64,000 bases of DNA from JAXGXJ01 sp040772905 (GCA_040772905.1 JAXGXJ010000010.1:62001-126000), one strand, 5' to 3'; shown: positions 42,529 to 51,365, counted from the stretch's first letter. The notes: a model not told the origin generated them from the sequence alone. Program-made: numbers and translations.

Positions 42529-43476
42529 ATGTCCGTTGTACGCAGTGCTCCCCACGGAGTCCACTCCCATCCCCGGTCCTCCGCACCGCGAAGTGTCGGT
42601 CTCGTCCTCGAGGGCGGCGGCATGCGCGCCGCCTACACCGCGGGAGCCCTCGACGCGTTCATGGACGAGGGGATCGACATACCCTACGTCATCGGTGTAT
42701 CGGCCGGCGCGAACGCCGGCTCGGCCTACGTCTCCGGCCAGCGCGAACGGGGCTACAGGACCTTTGTGGAGTTCGCCGCCGACCGACGGTACGCAGGGCT
42801 CCGCACCCTCCTCCGCGAGCGCAGTTGGTTCGGCATGCACTTCATCTTCGAGACCCTTCCCGATGAGGTCGCGCCCTTCGACTACGATGCGTTCCGGGAT
42901 TCACCGCGCGTCTTCGTCGTGGGCGTCACCGACTGCGCCACCGGCCGGCCGCTCTACTTTCGCCAGCACGATCACGACCCGCGCTGGTTCGTGCGCACGG
43001 TCATGCGTGCGTCGTGCAGCCTGCCGGTGCTGTCGCCGCCGGTTGATGTCGAGAGCCGGCTGTGTTTCGACGGCGGCGTGAGCGACTCCATCCCCATCGA
43101 GCGCTCCATCGGCGACGGCAACCCCCGCAACGTGGTGGTACTCACTCGGAACGCCGGCTACAGGAAAGAAGTCCAGCGGTTGGGGCCCGTGTCACGCATC
43201 GCCCTGGCCCCCTACCCGGCCATACGCCGCGCGGTGAGTGAGCGCGATGCGAGGTACAACGCCTCTCTGGACAGGTTGGCGGCGCTGAAGAAGAGCGGCG
43301 AGGCATTCGTCCTTCAGCCCGTCCGGCCGCTCGTCGTCGACCGCCTGGAGCGGGATGTGACCAAGCTCGACGCCCTGTATCACCAGGGCTACGCCGAGAC
43401 CCTCGACCGCCTGCCGGCGCTCAAGAAGTGGCTTTCCGCGCCCGAGCCGAGCCAGGAGCGACGCGGCAGCTCGTGA
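42529..43476 (+). CDS. Patatin-like phospholipase
   Basis: This 315-aa protein has the patatin oxyanion motif LVLEGGGMRAAYTAGAL, the nucleophile GVSAGANAG (G-x-S-x-G) and the Asp dyad partner FDGGVSD. It hydrolyses acyl esters. ATG at 42529; an in-frame ATG at 42520 overlaps the -10 hexamer and is unlikely to be transcribed. It is similar to the bacterial RssA/YjjU type. A perfect terminator-like hairpin follows. Confidence 0.9.
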   Translation: MSVVRSAPHGVHSHPRSSAPRSVGLVLEGGGMRAAYTAGALDAFMDEGIDIPYVIGVSAGANAGSAYVSGQRERGYRTFVEFAADRRYAGLRTLLRERSWFGMHFIFETLPDEVAPFDYDAFRDSPRVFVVGVTDCATGRPLYFRQHDHDPRWFVRTVMRASCSLPVLSPPVDVESRLCFDGGVSDSIPIERSIGDGNPRNVVVLTRNAGYRKEVQRLGPVSRIALAPYPAIRRAVSERDARYNASLDRLAALKKSGEAFVLQPVRPLVVDRLERDVTKLDALYHQGYAETLDRLPALKKWLSAPEPSQERRGSS

Positions 43477-43480
43477 AGAG

Positions 43481-43523
43481 CGAGAGTCCCACCGCTTCGA
43501 CGCTCCGAGCGACGGGACTCTCG
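43481..43523 (+). terminator. Hairpin downstream of patatin gene
   Basis: CGAGAGTCCC (43481-43490) pairs with GGGACTCTCG (43514-43523) five bases past the stop codon. The loop is 23 bases. No strong U-tract follows. The remaining bases to 43608 hold no gene, only an 18-codon minus-strand tail ending in MKVTFVLED that could be a gene scrap. Confidence 0.6.
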
Positions 43524-43608
43524 TCATGCGATCGCTGAAGGACAAGCGGCTTAGTCTTCCAGGACGAAGGTCACCTTCATGTGGACTTGTCCGTGGGCAG
43601 AGTCTCTC

Positions 43609-44055
43609 TCACTTGGCGCGCCTGGCCACGGCGAGGAATCGTCGCGTGGCGCGCGCGAAGACCAGCACGAGAATGATGACGCCGAGGATCCCCATCCCGA
43701 TCTGGAGGCCTACACCAGTACCCGGCAGGTAGCCGAGCAGGATGACTTCGGTGATTATCCAGATGACAAGACCGGCACCCGCGGCAGCCGCCAGCCACCA
43801 GCCCCACTTCCGTCTCGACGCCACCCCGATGAGCGCGGCCAAGGGGAGCAGGCCCACGACGATGAGCAGGATCAAACCCGGGATGAGATAGTCGTTGAAG
43901 GGACTACCTTCGAGCATGCTGAGCGGCATGCCGATGTTCTCCACCGGGTCCTGGACCAGCCCGATGCCGCCCGCTATCGCCCCCAGCGCCTGGATGCCGA
44001 GCAACACCATGAGTGCCCACACCGCGGCCGGGCGCTTGCTCAAGTACGTCGGCAT
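43609..44055 (-). CDS. Hypothetical four-helix membrane protein
   Basis: This 148-aa protein has about four membrane segments (AVWALMVLLGIQALGAIAGG, LIPGLILLIVVGLLPLAALI, GWWLAAAAGAGLVIWIITEV, IGMGILGVIILVLVFARATR). GGAGGAGCCAC upstream of the ATG at 44055 is strong. It is divergent from the ferric-reductase-like gene. No family recognised. Confidence 0.75.
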   Translation of the reverse strand: MPTYLSKRPAAVWALMVLLGIQALGAIAGGIGLVQDPVENIGMPLSMLEGSPFNDYLIPGLILLIVVGLLPLAALIGVASRRKWGWWLAAAAGAGLVIWIITEVILLGYLPGTGVGLQIGMGILGVIILVLVFARATRRFLAVARRAK

Positions 44056-44184
44056 GTGGCTCCTCCGGGTCGTGGGATGCTCTGTTCTGGGATCTCCATC
44101 AACTATAGCGAGCAGATGCGCGCGGCGCGATGGATGTTCATCCGCATGGTATCCGAGACACCGCACACGGTATCCTTCAAAGCC

Positions 44185-45582
44185 ATGAGCGACGCTGAAG
44201 CACGAGACCGCGGTCAAGACTCCGGCGCGTCGGCGGACCGTGCCATGAAGGGCGCTGGGCGCAAGCCTCGTTACGTCCTTCTGGGCGCCTTGTGGCTGGG
44301 CTTGTACGCGCTGGCGGTGGCACTGCCCCTCATCGTGTTGCTCATCGGCCCCGTGCCCGAAGGTCGGGAGTTCTTGCGCGAGCTGTCGGTGGGGTTCGGG
44401 TTCGCGGGCGCCTCGATCATTTGTGTCCAATTCGCCCTGACCGCCCGCTTCAGGAGAGTGCAGGCTCCCTACGGCATCGACCTCGTCTACCATTTCCACC
44501 GTGAGATCACCTACGTCGCTCTCGCCTTGGTGGTACTCCACCCGGTGCTGCTCATCATCCTCGACGCAAGTAACGCGGCCCTCTTCAACGTGGTCTCGGC
44601 GCCCTGGAGAGCCCGCTTCGCTCTGATCGCCACATTGGCCCTTGTGGCCATCGTGGTCAGTAGTGTGTGGAGGAAGACTTTCAGGCTGCCGTATGAAGGA
44701 TGGCGCCGCCTGCACGCGATACTGGCCGTGATCGTGGTGGCGACGGCCACCGTACACATCGAACTGGTGGGGCACTACGTCAACTCTCCCGCAAAGAGAG
44801 TGGTGTGGGTCATCTACCCGGCCTTCTGGGTGGGCCTGCTGGTGTGGACCCAGGTGGCGAAGCCCATCCTCATCAGGCGGCGACCCTATCTCATCGAAGC
44901 GGTCACGCAGGTGGCCGAGGAGACCTGGACCGTGCGCCTGCGGCCGTCGGGACACCAGGGCCTCCGCTTCCGTCCCGGGCAGTTCGCGTGGCTCAGTCTC
45001 GACCGCCAGCCGTTCGGCCACCGCGAGCATCCCTTCTCGTTCTCTTCGAGTCCCGCTGAGCTGCCCCAGGTCTCCTTCACCATCAGGGAGCGAGGAGATT
45101 TCACCTCGGGCATCGGGGCCCTGCAGCCCGGGACCAAGATCTACCTGGACGGGCCCTTCGGCCACTTCAGTTACCAGCGCCACCCGGCACCAGGTTACGT
45201 CTTCATCGCCGGGGGTATCGGCATCACCCCCATCATGAGCATGTTGCGGGAGCTTGCGGCCGCCGGCGACACCAGACCGCTGCATCTGATCTACGTCGCC
45301 CGCGATCTCGACCGAGTCGTGTTCCGAGAGGAACTCGATGGTCTGACGCGCGAACTCGACTTGCGGATCCATTACGTCCTGCGCCGTCCCCCCGCCGGAT
45401 GGGAGGAAGAGCGGGGCAGATTGGACCCGGCCATGCTGGGCCGACTCCTCCCATCCGACAGGAGCGGCTACCATTTCTACGTGTGCGGCCCCGACGAGAT
45501 GATGGACATGGTCGAGAACGAGCTCATGCGCGGCGGCATCGGCTTCGGCAGGGTCCATTCCGAACGCTTCGACCTCGTGTGA
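44185..45582 (+). CDS. Ferric-reductase-like transmembrane/FAD-NAD flavoprotein
   Basis: This 465-aa protein has an N-terminal membrane domain with six helices and histidine pairs (HFHREITYVALALVVLHPVL, RLHAILAVIVVATATVHIEL) that probably bind heme. The FAD-binding barrel is marked by FRPGQFAWLSLDR and REHPFSFSSSP, the NAD domain by FIAGGIGITPIMSM and the C-terminal YVCGPDEMMDMV. It moves electrons from NAD(P)H across the membrane to an acceptor such as Fe(III) or an unidentified partner. The start at 44185 has no strong ribosome site. A 31-residue membrane peptide gene follows at 45602. Confidence 0.88.
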   Translation: MSDAEARDRGQDSGASADRAMKGAGRKPRYVLLGALWLGLYALAVALPLIVLLIGPVPEGREFLRELSVGFGFAGASIICVQFALTARFRRVQAPYGIDLVYHFHREITYVALALVVLHPVLLIILDASNAALFNVVSAPWRARFALIATLALVAIVVSSVWRKTFRLPYEGWRRLHAILAVIVVATATVHIELVGHYVNSPAKRVVWVIYPAFWVGLLVWTQVAKPILIRRRPYLIEAVTQVAEETWTVRLRPSGHQGLRFRPGQFAWLSLDRQPFGHREHPFSFSSSPAELPQVSFTIRERGDFTSGIGALQPGTKIYLDGPFGHFSYQRHPAPGYVFIAGGIGITPIMSMLRELAAAGDTRPLHLIYVARDLDRVVFREELDGLTRELDLRIHYVLRRPPAGWEEERGRLDPAMLGRLLPSDRSGYHFYVCGPDEMMDMVENELMRGGIGFGRVHSERFDLV

Positions 45583-45601
45583 GCACTGGGGGCCCCTCAG
45601 G

Positions 45602-45697
45602 ATGAGACAGCGCTACTCCACACTCACCGCGCTCGCGATAGGGGCAGCCGTCGTCGTGCTGGCGGTCGTCTTCGCCGCGCTGCAGGCCTGGTCCTGA
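45602..45697 (+). CDS. Tiny single-helix membrane protein (31 aa)
   Basis: The frame encodes MRQRYSTLTALAIGAAVVVL followed by AVVFAALQAWS. Positive N-terminus and a 20-residue hydrophobic helix make it a credible small membrane protein. It starts 19 bases after the ferric-reductase-like gene, so it may be a subunit or stabiliser. The ribosome site is weak. Confidence 0.5.
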   Translation: MRQRYSTLTALAIGAAVVVLAVVFAALQAWS

Positions 45698-45766
45698 GCC
45701 TGGAGCCAAGGCCGGCGACGGGGGTCACGCGGCGCCCGTATCCTGCCGATACATCAGCATTGGTGT

Positions 45767-45789
45767 AATATTCGCTTTCACTGAATATT
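45767..45789. promoter_or_regulatory. Inverted repeat at the MarR/ABC operon promoter
   Basis: AATATTC (45767-45773) and GAATATT (45783-45789) are a perfect 7-bp inverted repeat with a 9-base spacer. It lies just upstream of the MarR gene and probably is its autoregulatory operator. Its AT content stands out from the flanks. Confidence 0.7.
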
Positions 45790-45796
45790 GACGGTC

Positions 45797-46270
45797 GTGA
45801 ACGTGCGCCATGCGCGCGTCTTGCGCCGCACGAGGGGGAGCACCGCCATCACACACCGTGACCGATCGATCGCCGACATCGATGCTCTCATCGGGCATCT
45901 CACCGCACGCGGCTTGGCGGAGCAGACGTCCTCGCTTCTGGAGTCGAGCCTCACACTGCAGCAGTTCCGCGTGCTCGTCAACGTCTACCTACGCGGTCCC
46001 GTGGCCATCCACGACGTCGCCGACACGCTGGGCATCAAGCCGAACGTGGCCACGGGAGTGGTACAGAGGCTCGTGGAGCGGGATCTCGTCGAACGACATG
46101 AGGACCCAGGCGACAGGCGCGCCCGCCTGTTGAGGACCACCGAGCGTGGTTCGGGGCTCATCGAAGAGTTGGGCACCGTGGTGCAGGCTCAGCGGCGGAA
46201 GCTCCTGGAGCGTCTCAGCGATCCGCAGCTGAGTCAACTGCGCGACATCCTCGAGGTGATGGCCTCATGA
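45797..46270 (+). CDS. MarR-family transcriptional regulator of an ABC exporter operon
   Basis: About 157 aa: LTLQQFRVLVNVYLRGPVAI, DVADTLGIKPNVATGVVQRL and the wing ERHEDPGDRRARLLRTTERG form a MarR wHTH. The start is uncertain: a TTG at 45788 overlaps the operator half-site, while GTG 45797 follows it; no good ribosome site exists, so the mRNA may be leaderless. It overlaps the first ATPase gene by four bases. Confidence 0.85.
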   Translation: MNVRHARVLRRTRGSTAITHRDRSIADIDALIGHLTARGLAEQTSSLLESSLTLQQFRVLVNVYLRGPVAIHDVADTLGIKPNVATGVVQRLVERDLVERHEDPGDRRARLLRTTERGSGLIEELGTVVQAQRRKLLERLSDPQLSQLRDILEVMAS

Positions 46271-47205
46271 GCGCGCCCCGGCTGCTCGAGGTGGCCGGCC
46301 TCACCAAGGACTACGGCTTCGGCCGCGGAGTCTTCGACGTGTCCTTCCACATAGACAGGGGAGAGGTCTTCGGCTTCCTGGGCCCCAACGGAGCGGGCAA
46401 GACCACCACCATCCGCCACATCATGGGCTTCTCCAAGCCGGACAAGGGCACCACCGCGGTGGACGGCATGGACGGCTGGCGGGACGCCGATCGCATCCAA
46501 CGAGAGCTGGGCTACCTCCCCGGCGAGATCGCCCTGCCTGCGAACCTCACCGGCACGCAGTTCATCCGCTACATGGCCGAGTTGCGCGGCGTGACCGACA
46601 TGACCAAGACCGAGCACATGTTGCGCACGTTCGATCTCGATCCCTCGGGACGGCTCAAGCGCATGTCCCTGGGCATGAAGCGCAAGCTGGCTATCGTCAC
46701 CGCGTTCATGCACGACCCGCGCATCCTGGCGCTGGACGAGCCCACCAGCGGCCTCGACCCCATAATGCAGGAGACCTTCATAGAGTTCGTGCTGGAGGAG
46801 AAGCGTTTGGGCAAGACCATCCTGCTCTCGTCGCACATATTCAGCGAAGTGGAGGCCACCTGCGACCGCATCGCCATAATCAAAGAGGGTCGCATCGTCT
46901 CCGAGATCGTCACCGACGACCTGCGCCACCGTCAGGACAAGGTCTACAAGCTGGAGCTGCTGAGCGACGATGACTTCGCCCGCTTCACGCGCGACGAGCA
47001 GCTCGAGATAATCGCCGCCCACGCCGAGAAGCGGCAGCTGACGATCGGCATCCACGACAACGACATCAACGAGTTCTTCTCCATCCTCTCGCACTATCAC
47101 CTGAAGTACTTGAAGGAGGAGAAGTTCACGTTGGAGGAGTACTTCCTCGATTTCTACGACCGCAGGAAGACCGTAGCCGAGGGGATGGCGCATGTCGCTC
47201 ATTGA
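46267..47205 (+). CDS. ABC transporter ATPase 1
   Basis: This 312-aa ABC-2 type ATPase has Walker A GPNGAGKTTTIRH, the signature region MSLGMKRKLAI (LSGGQ degenerate) and Walker B LALDEPTSGLDP, then H-loop SSHIFSEVE. A C-terminal extension (YKLELLSDDDFARF to the end) follows. It overlaps the MarR gene (4 bases) and the second ATPase gene (14 bases), so all are translated together. Confidence 0.92.
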   Translation: MSAPRLLEVAGLTKDYGFGRGVFDVSFHIDRGEVFGFLGPNGAGKTTTIRHIMGFSKPDKGTTAVDGMDGWRDADRIQRELGYLPGEIALPANLTGTQFIRYMAELRGVTDMTKTEHMLRTFDLDPSGRLKRMSLGMKRKLAIVTAFMHDPRILALDEPTSGLDPIMQETFIEFVLEEKRLGKTILLSSHIFSEVEATCDRIAIIKEGRIVSEIVTDDLRHRQDKVYKLELLSDDDFARFTRDEQLEIIAAHAEKRQLTIGIHDNDINEFFSILSHYHLKYLKEEKFTLEEYFLDFYDRRKTVAEGMAHVAH

Positions 47206-48097
47206 GATCCATCAGCTCACCAAGGACTACGGACGGGGCCGCGGTGTGTTCGACATCGACCTGCAGGTGGAGGAGGGCGAGTCGTTCGGGTTCGTGGGCA
47301 CCAACGGTGCAGGCAAGACCACGACCATCCGCCACCTCATGGGATTCCTGAGCCCCCAGAAGGGGGGCTGTACCATCAGGGGGCTCGACTGCTGGTCGCA
47401 AGCAGCCCAGATCAAGCAGTTCGTCGGCTACGTGCCCGGCGAGATCGCCTTCCCCGACGCGCCCAGCGGGTGCGCCTTCCTTGAGCGACAGGCCACTCTC
47501 ATGGGGGGCTCCAGCCGACAGCATCGTGACTACATCCTGGACAAGCTGCAGCTCGACGCGTCCGCCAACCTCAAACGGATGTCCAAGGGCATGAAGCAGA
47601 AGACTGCCATCGTCGCCGCCTTCATGCATGATCCCGAGATCCTTATCCTGGACGAGCCCACCACCGGCCTCGACCCGCTCATGCGCGAATCATTCCTGGA
47701 GTTGATAGAGGAGGAGCGCAGGCGCGGCAAGACCATCTTCATGTCGTCGCACATGTTCAACGAGCTCGAGACCACCTGCGACCGGGTAGCCATGATCCGC
47801 GACGGAGCGATCATCGACGTCGCCTCCACCGACGCCATACGGCACTACGAGAACAAGACCTACAAAATCGAGTTCCTCGACGACGCCGACTACCGGCGCT
47901 TCCTCTCCGAGTCCTTCGAACTGGGCGAGACCCGCGAGCACAGCAACCAGGTGTTCGTGAACGTCCACGACGACCAGATAGACCACCTGGTGCGCACTCT
48001 CACCGGGTATCGCATCAAGTTCTTCACCGAGATCAAGTACTCGCTGGAGCAGTACTTCAACAGCATCTACAAGAAGGAAGCGGCCGATGTTCAGTAG
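47192..48097 (+). CDS. ABC transporter ATPase 2
   Basis: This 301-aa ATPase is a paralogue of the first: Walker A GTNGAGKTTTIRH, signature MSKGMKQKTAI, Walker B LILDEPTTGLDP, H-loop SSHMFNELE. The signature is more degenerate than usual (SKGMK for SGGQ). Its 14-base overlap with ATPase 1 and 11-base overlap with the permease imply a fixed 1:1:1 complex. The two ATPases probably form a heterodimer on a single permease. Confidence 0.92.
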   Translation: MSLIEIHQLTKDYGRGRGVFDIDLQVEEGESFGFVGTNGAGKTTTIRHLMGFLSPQKGGCTIRGLDCWSQAAQIKQFVGYVPGEIAFPDAPSGCAFLERQATLMGGSSRQHRDYILDKLQLDASANLKRMSKGMKQKTAIVAAFMHDPEILILDEPTTGLDPLMRESFLELIEEERRRGKTIFMSSHMFNELETTCDRVAMIRDGAIIDVASTDAIRHYENKTYKIEFLDDADYRRFLSESFELGETREHSNQVFVNVHDDQIDHLVRTLTGYRIKFFTEIKYSLEQYFNSIYKKEAADVQ

Positions 48098-49475
48098 ACC
48101 GGTCTTCTGGCAGTCAGTCAGGTCCCACTACGTGTTGTGGGTCATCTGCACGGTCGTACTCACGGCCATGCTCTCCCTCATCTCCGCCTTCCACGATCCC
48201 TCTGCTCTGTCCAGCTTCATGGAGGCATTCGAAGACACGCCCATGGCTGCCGAAGCCGGGGACCAGTTCGACCTGTTCGGCTCGCTGTTGGGCATCCTCA
48301 CTCAGACCATCTACGGTTTCGCCGGCATGATGATCGCCATGGTCTACGTGGTGGTGACCGCCAACGGCCTCGTGGCTTCCGAGGTGGACCGCGGCTCCAT
48401 GGCCTACACGCTGTCGACCCCCATCAAGAGGACCACGGTCATCTTCACCAAGGCCATATACCTGGTGGTCTCCATCGTGCTGATGTTCGTCATCATGGGT
48501 GGGGTGGGAGCCGCCACCATCCAGGTGAAGCACCACGGCCTCTGGGGGACCAAGTACACCGACGACGTGAAAGCGGCCGCAGCTGTGCTCGACCGCGACC
48601 GCGCCGAAGTGGCGGGGGACCTCTCGCTCATCGTGAAAGACCCGGAGGCATTCGCGGCGGGGGCCGCGGCGAGAGGGGTCACCACGCCCGTCTACTCCGC
48701 CTATCTGGTCCAGGCCATGCAGCGCGACGCCTACTCCGCCGCCGCGGAGGTCCTGGGTCTCCCCGCGTCAGACGTGCAGAAGGATCCTTCGGTGGTCTTG
48801 GGTGACGAAGCCGCCCTGGCTGCCGCCGCTGCGGTGATGAAGCAAGCGCCGGACGCCTACCGGGCCCAACTCGAAGAGACCCTCGCCCAGGCCGAAGCGT
48901 CGAAAGCACAGCAGGCGGCCATCGAGGCCCGACTGGCCGACGGCTTGGCGGCCGCCGCCGAACATCTGGGTCTACGGACGGCCGAGTTGGCCGCGGACCT
49001 CACCCTGCTCAAGACCGACACGGCGGCCATGACCGTGGCGAGCGAGGCTTCGGGGCTGGACGTCATGACCCTCGACTACGTGATCACCCAGGTGATGGCC
49101 GGCAACGAAGTCTCTGCCGACGTGGGGGTCGACTTCGACCCGCTCGCCTTCGTCATGATGAACCTGGGCTTCTTCCTGTTGATGCTCGCGGTGAGCGGCA
49201 TCTCGTTCCTGGCTTCGTGCATCTTCAATCTGTCGAAGTTCTCACTGGCTCTGGGGGCGGGTCTCCCCTTCGCCTTCCTGATCCTCAACCTCCTGAGCAC
49301 CGTCAACGAGACGCTCGAACCACTGAAGTACTTCTCGCTCATGACGCTGTTCGACACCGAGCGCATCCTGCGGGGAGAGTTCTACGCGCCGCAATTCGCG
49401 ACTCTGGCAGTGCTGGCAGCGATCCTCTACGCGTTTGCCATCAGGGTATTCAGGCGCAAGGACCTGCCGCTGTAG
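48087..49475 (+). CDS. ABC-2 type permease with a large repeat-containing extracytoplasmic loop
   Basis: This 462-aa permease has helices around residues 14-35, 65-92 and 122-146, then a loop of about 200 residues, then helices from about 352 to the end (FVMMNLGFFLLMLAVSGISF, FALGAGLPFAFLILNLL-type). The loop is Ala-rich and holds three related units of about 46-50 residues starting near residues 163, 218 and 288 (AVLDRDRAEVAGDLSLIV, AAEVLGLPASDVQKDPSVV, AAEHLGLRTAELAADLTLL). Typical ABC-2 permeases lack such an insert. The operon's function (efflux of antibiotic or lipid) is not shown. Confidence 0.85.
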   Translation: MFSRPVFWQSVRSHYVLWVICTVVLTAMLSLISAFHDPSALSSFMEAFEDTPMAAEAGDQFDLFGSLLGILTQTIYGFAGMMIAMVYVVVTANGLVASEVDRGSMAYTLSTPIKRTTVIFTKAIYLVVSIVLMFVIMGGVGAATIQVKHHGLWGTKYTDDVKAAAAVLDRDRAEVAGDLSLIVKDPEAFAAGAAARGVTTPVYSAYLVQAMQRDAYSAAAEVLGLPASDVQKDPSVVLGDEAALAAAAAVMKQAPDAYRAQLEETLAQAEASKAQQAAIEARLADGLAAAAEHLGLRTAELAADLTLLKTDTAAMTVASEASGLDVMTLDYVITQVMAGNEVSADVGVDFDPLAFVMMNLGFFLLMLAVSGISFLASCIFNLSKFSLALGAGLPFAFLILNLLSTVNETLEPLKYFSLMTLFDTERILRGEFYAPQFATLAVLAAILYAFAIRVFRRKDLPL

Positions 49476-49531
49476 CCTGACAGGTCGCGCCGATTCGCGC
49501 CGATGCCAACGGAGGGCGGGGACTGCCGCCG

Positions 49532-50485
49532 TCAGAACGTGACCACGGCGCCGACGCCCATGCCGATGGCGCCACCGGCAAAGTCTGCGGTCAGCTGGGC
49601 GATCGCCCGCTCGCCCGTGCAATGAGCCGGCCCGCATTGCCGCACGCCCAGCGCAAGAAGGTCCCGCGCGATGCGGTCCACCTGCTCGGCGGAGTGCGAG
49701 TTGAGATGAAACCCGCCCAACACCGCCACCACAGGCCCGCCACCACTCTCGACTGCGGCCTCGACCATCTCCACCACACCGGGATGGGCGCACCCCACCA
49801 CCAACACACGGCCCGCGGCCGTCTCCAGCACCAGCCCTGACTCTTGGGGCTTGCCAAACGGAGCCATGACCGTCACTTTCGGGCAAGGGGAGACCGTCCC
49901 CTCCACCGGCACTAAGGTCGCACCTGCATCACGAGCGGAGGCCACTAGGTCCCGCGCGAAGGAGGCCGGGTGGTAGACAGCCACGTCGGGATTCTGGGCC
50001 ACGACCTGAGCGAGCCCGCCCGTGTGGTCCGAGTGATCGTGGGAGAGAACCACCACCTCGATGTCCCGAGGTGCGATCCCCAACACCTCCATGTTATGAA
50101 GGAGAACGTCGCCGCGCGCTCCGGTGTCAAGAAGTACGGTCTTCTCGAATCCTCGGATGAGACAGGAGAAACCCCAATCTGCACGAGTGCCTTGGGAGGC
50201 CGCGATGTTGTCGTAGAGCACTGTGATGGTGACGGCGGCGATCGAAGTGGCGGCCGGAAGCATGTCTGGAGCGGATGTGACGTGCGGCGCGGGCGCATAT
50301 GACTGGGGGGACGATGCCGGCGGCCCCGTCTCGACGGTGTCGACCGAGCCGACGCCGGCCGTCGTAGGAGTCGCAAACGACGTCTGCGACGGCGCCGCAT
50401 CGCCGGCACAGCCGACCGCCACGGAGACACCGGCCACAGCCACGACAGCACACACGAGCCGACTAAGCCAGCACAAGCGTCTCAC
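49532..50485 (-). CDS. Secreted MBL-fold lipoprotein hydrolase
   Basis: From the GTG at 50485 (GAGGGGGCGCGGG upstream) the product is 317 aa. A lipoprotein signal ends in VAVGC. The metallo-beta-lactamase motifs are SHDHSDHTGG, GCAHPG, GGFHLN and GPAHCTGE. This set resembles the dihydropterin ribofuranosyl-aminobenzene phosphate synthase-like subgroup, here secreted and lipid-anchored. Substrate unknown. It is convergent with the ABC permease operon. Confidence 0.8.
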   Translation of the reverse strand: MRRLCWLSRLVCAVVAVAGVSVAVGCAGDAAPSQTSFATPTTAGVGSVDTVETGPPASSPQSYAPAPHVTSAPDMLPAATSIAAVTITVLYDNIAASQGTRADWGFSCLIRGFEKTVLLDTGARGDVLLHNMEVLGIAPRDIEVVVLSHDHSDHTGGLAQVVAQNPDVAVYHPASFARDLVASARDAGATLVPVEGTVSPCPKVTVMAPFGKPQESGLVLETAAGRVLVVGCAHPGVVEMVEAAVESGGGPVVAVLGGFHLNSHSAEQVDRIARDLLALGVRQCGPAHCTGERAIAQLTADFAGGAIGMGVGAVVTF

Positions 50486-50510
50486 CCCGCGCCCCCTCGC
50501 CGGCTCCGCA

Positions 50511-51365
50511 TCAACCCCTGGAACGCGCGAGCACGTGTGTACCGACAGGCGCATGCGCACGATCCGCGACCACCGGGCATTTCACCTTGAAAAGGAAGAA
50601 CACATCCCGCTCCTCGTCGATGAGCGACTCGAAGTTGCCTTGCCCCTTGGCTATCACCAGGTCGGAGGCGTGGAACAGACTTTGGAACTCGCGGCTGCAA
50701 TCCGGCAGCAACGTCCCAGGCGCATCGGAGCCATTGTCCACCACTCGCACCGATCCATCGAGACCTACGGCGTGTGCGTCCGCGAGCGTAGCATCGTTGA
50801 TCACCGGGGCTCCTCGCACCACGACCGTCACCCGTTGCGGCCCCAGTTGCTCTATGAGAAGGCGGTCGAATGCGATCTCCCCCGCGTTGTCGGCCAGGTA
50901 GAGGATGCTTCGGGCGGCCCGCGCCTCTTCGAGTAACTCCTCGAGGTGGCCGGCCAACGGCTCCTCCATAGCTTCGTCGATGGCGTCACCAAGCATGGAT
51001 TCCGTGACCTCTCCCGCCACTCCCATATCGATCACATTGCCGGCTATCGCGAGGCGCACCGCAAGCTCCATGGGTCGAGGGGCCCGGGCGATCTTGCGTC
51101 TCAAGTCGGGCAGGAGTCGCACCGCCATCTCATTCTGGCGCTTCTTGGCCTCGCGATAGGGATCGTCGACGGCTGTGAGTCTGCGTAGGCGCCGGTGGAT
51201 CTGCTGCGCGAAGCTGGGAGGTGAATCACTCAGATCGGCCTCGGCCATCCACCGGAGAATGTCCCTCAACACCGACTCATGCACAGCCGGGTCGTCAGAG
51301 ACCTCCCGAGCGCTTTCGACGGCTTGGCGTACGAAACAAGAGATGCAGTCAACACTCGACCTCAC
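50511..51365 (-). CDS. DUF89/ARMT1-like protein (damage-control phosphatase family)
   Basis: This 284-aa protein has the family motifs CISCFVRQAVESA (N-terminal Cys pair), LAIAGNVIDMGV, YLADNAGEIAFDRLLIEQL, RGAPVINDATLADA, and ASDLVIAKGQGNFESL. The Asp/Asn metal site for phosphatase chemistry is visible (D-N-A-G-E, N-D-A-T). DUF89 proteins hydrolyse damaged phosphometabolites. Start: GTG 51365 with a purine-rich GAGGGAGGGGGCGGGCGC before it; longer frames extend over a repetitive region. It lies upstream of the MBL gene by 26 bases. Confidence 0.85.
   Translation of the reverse strand: MRSSVDCISCFVRQAVESAREVSDDPAVHESVLRDILRWMAEADLSDSPPSFAQQIHRRLRRLTAVDDPYREAKKRQNEMAVRLLPDLRRKIARAPRPMELAVRLAIAGNVIDMGVAGEVTESMLGDAIDEAMEEPLAGHLEELLEEARAARSILYLADNAGEIAFDRLLIEQLGPQRVTVVVRGAPVINDATLADAHAVGLDGSVRVVDNGSDAPGTLLPDCSREFQSLFHASDLVIAKGQGNFESLIDEERDVFFLFKVKCPVVADRAHAPVGTHVLARSRG

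Noticed and set aside
43524..43608. Minus-strand tail ending GQVHMKVTFVLED
   Set aside because: It may be the scrap of a lost gene, but 18 codons without a start are too little to call.
44056..45558. A minus-strand open frame of several hundred codons opposite the ferric-reductase-like gene
   Set aside because: Only its last 148 codons (44055 to 43609) form a real gene, with its own ribosome site; the rest is antisense to a protein with clear FAD/NAD motifs.
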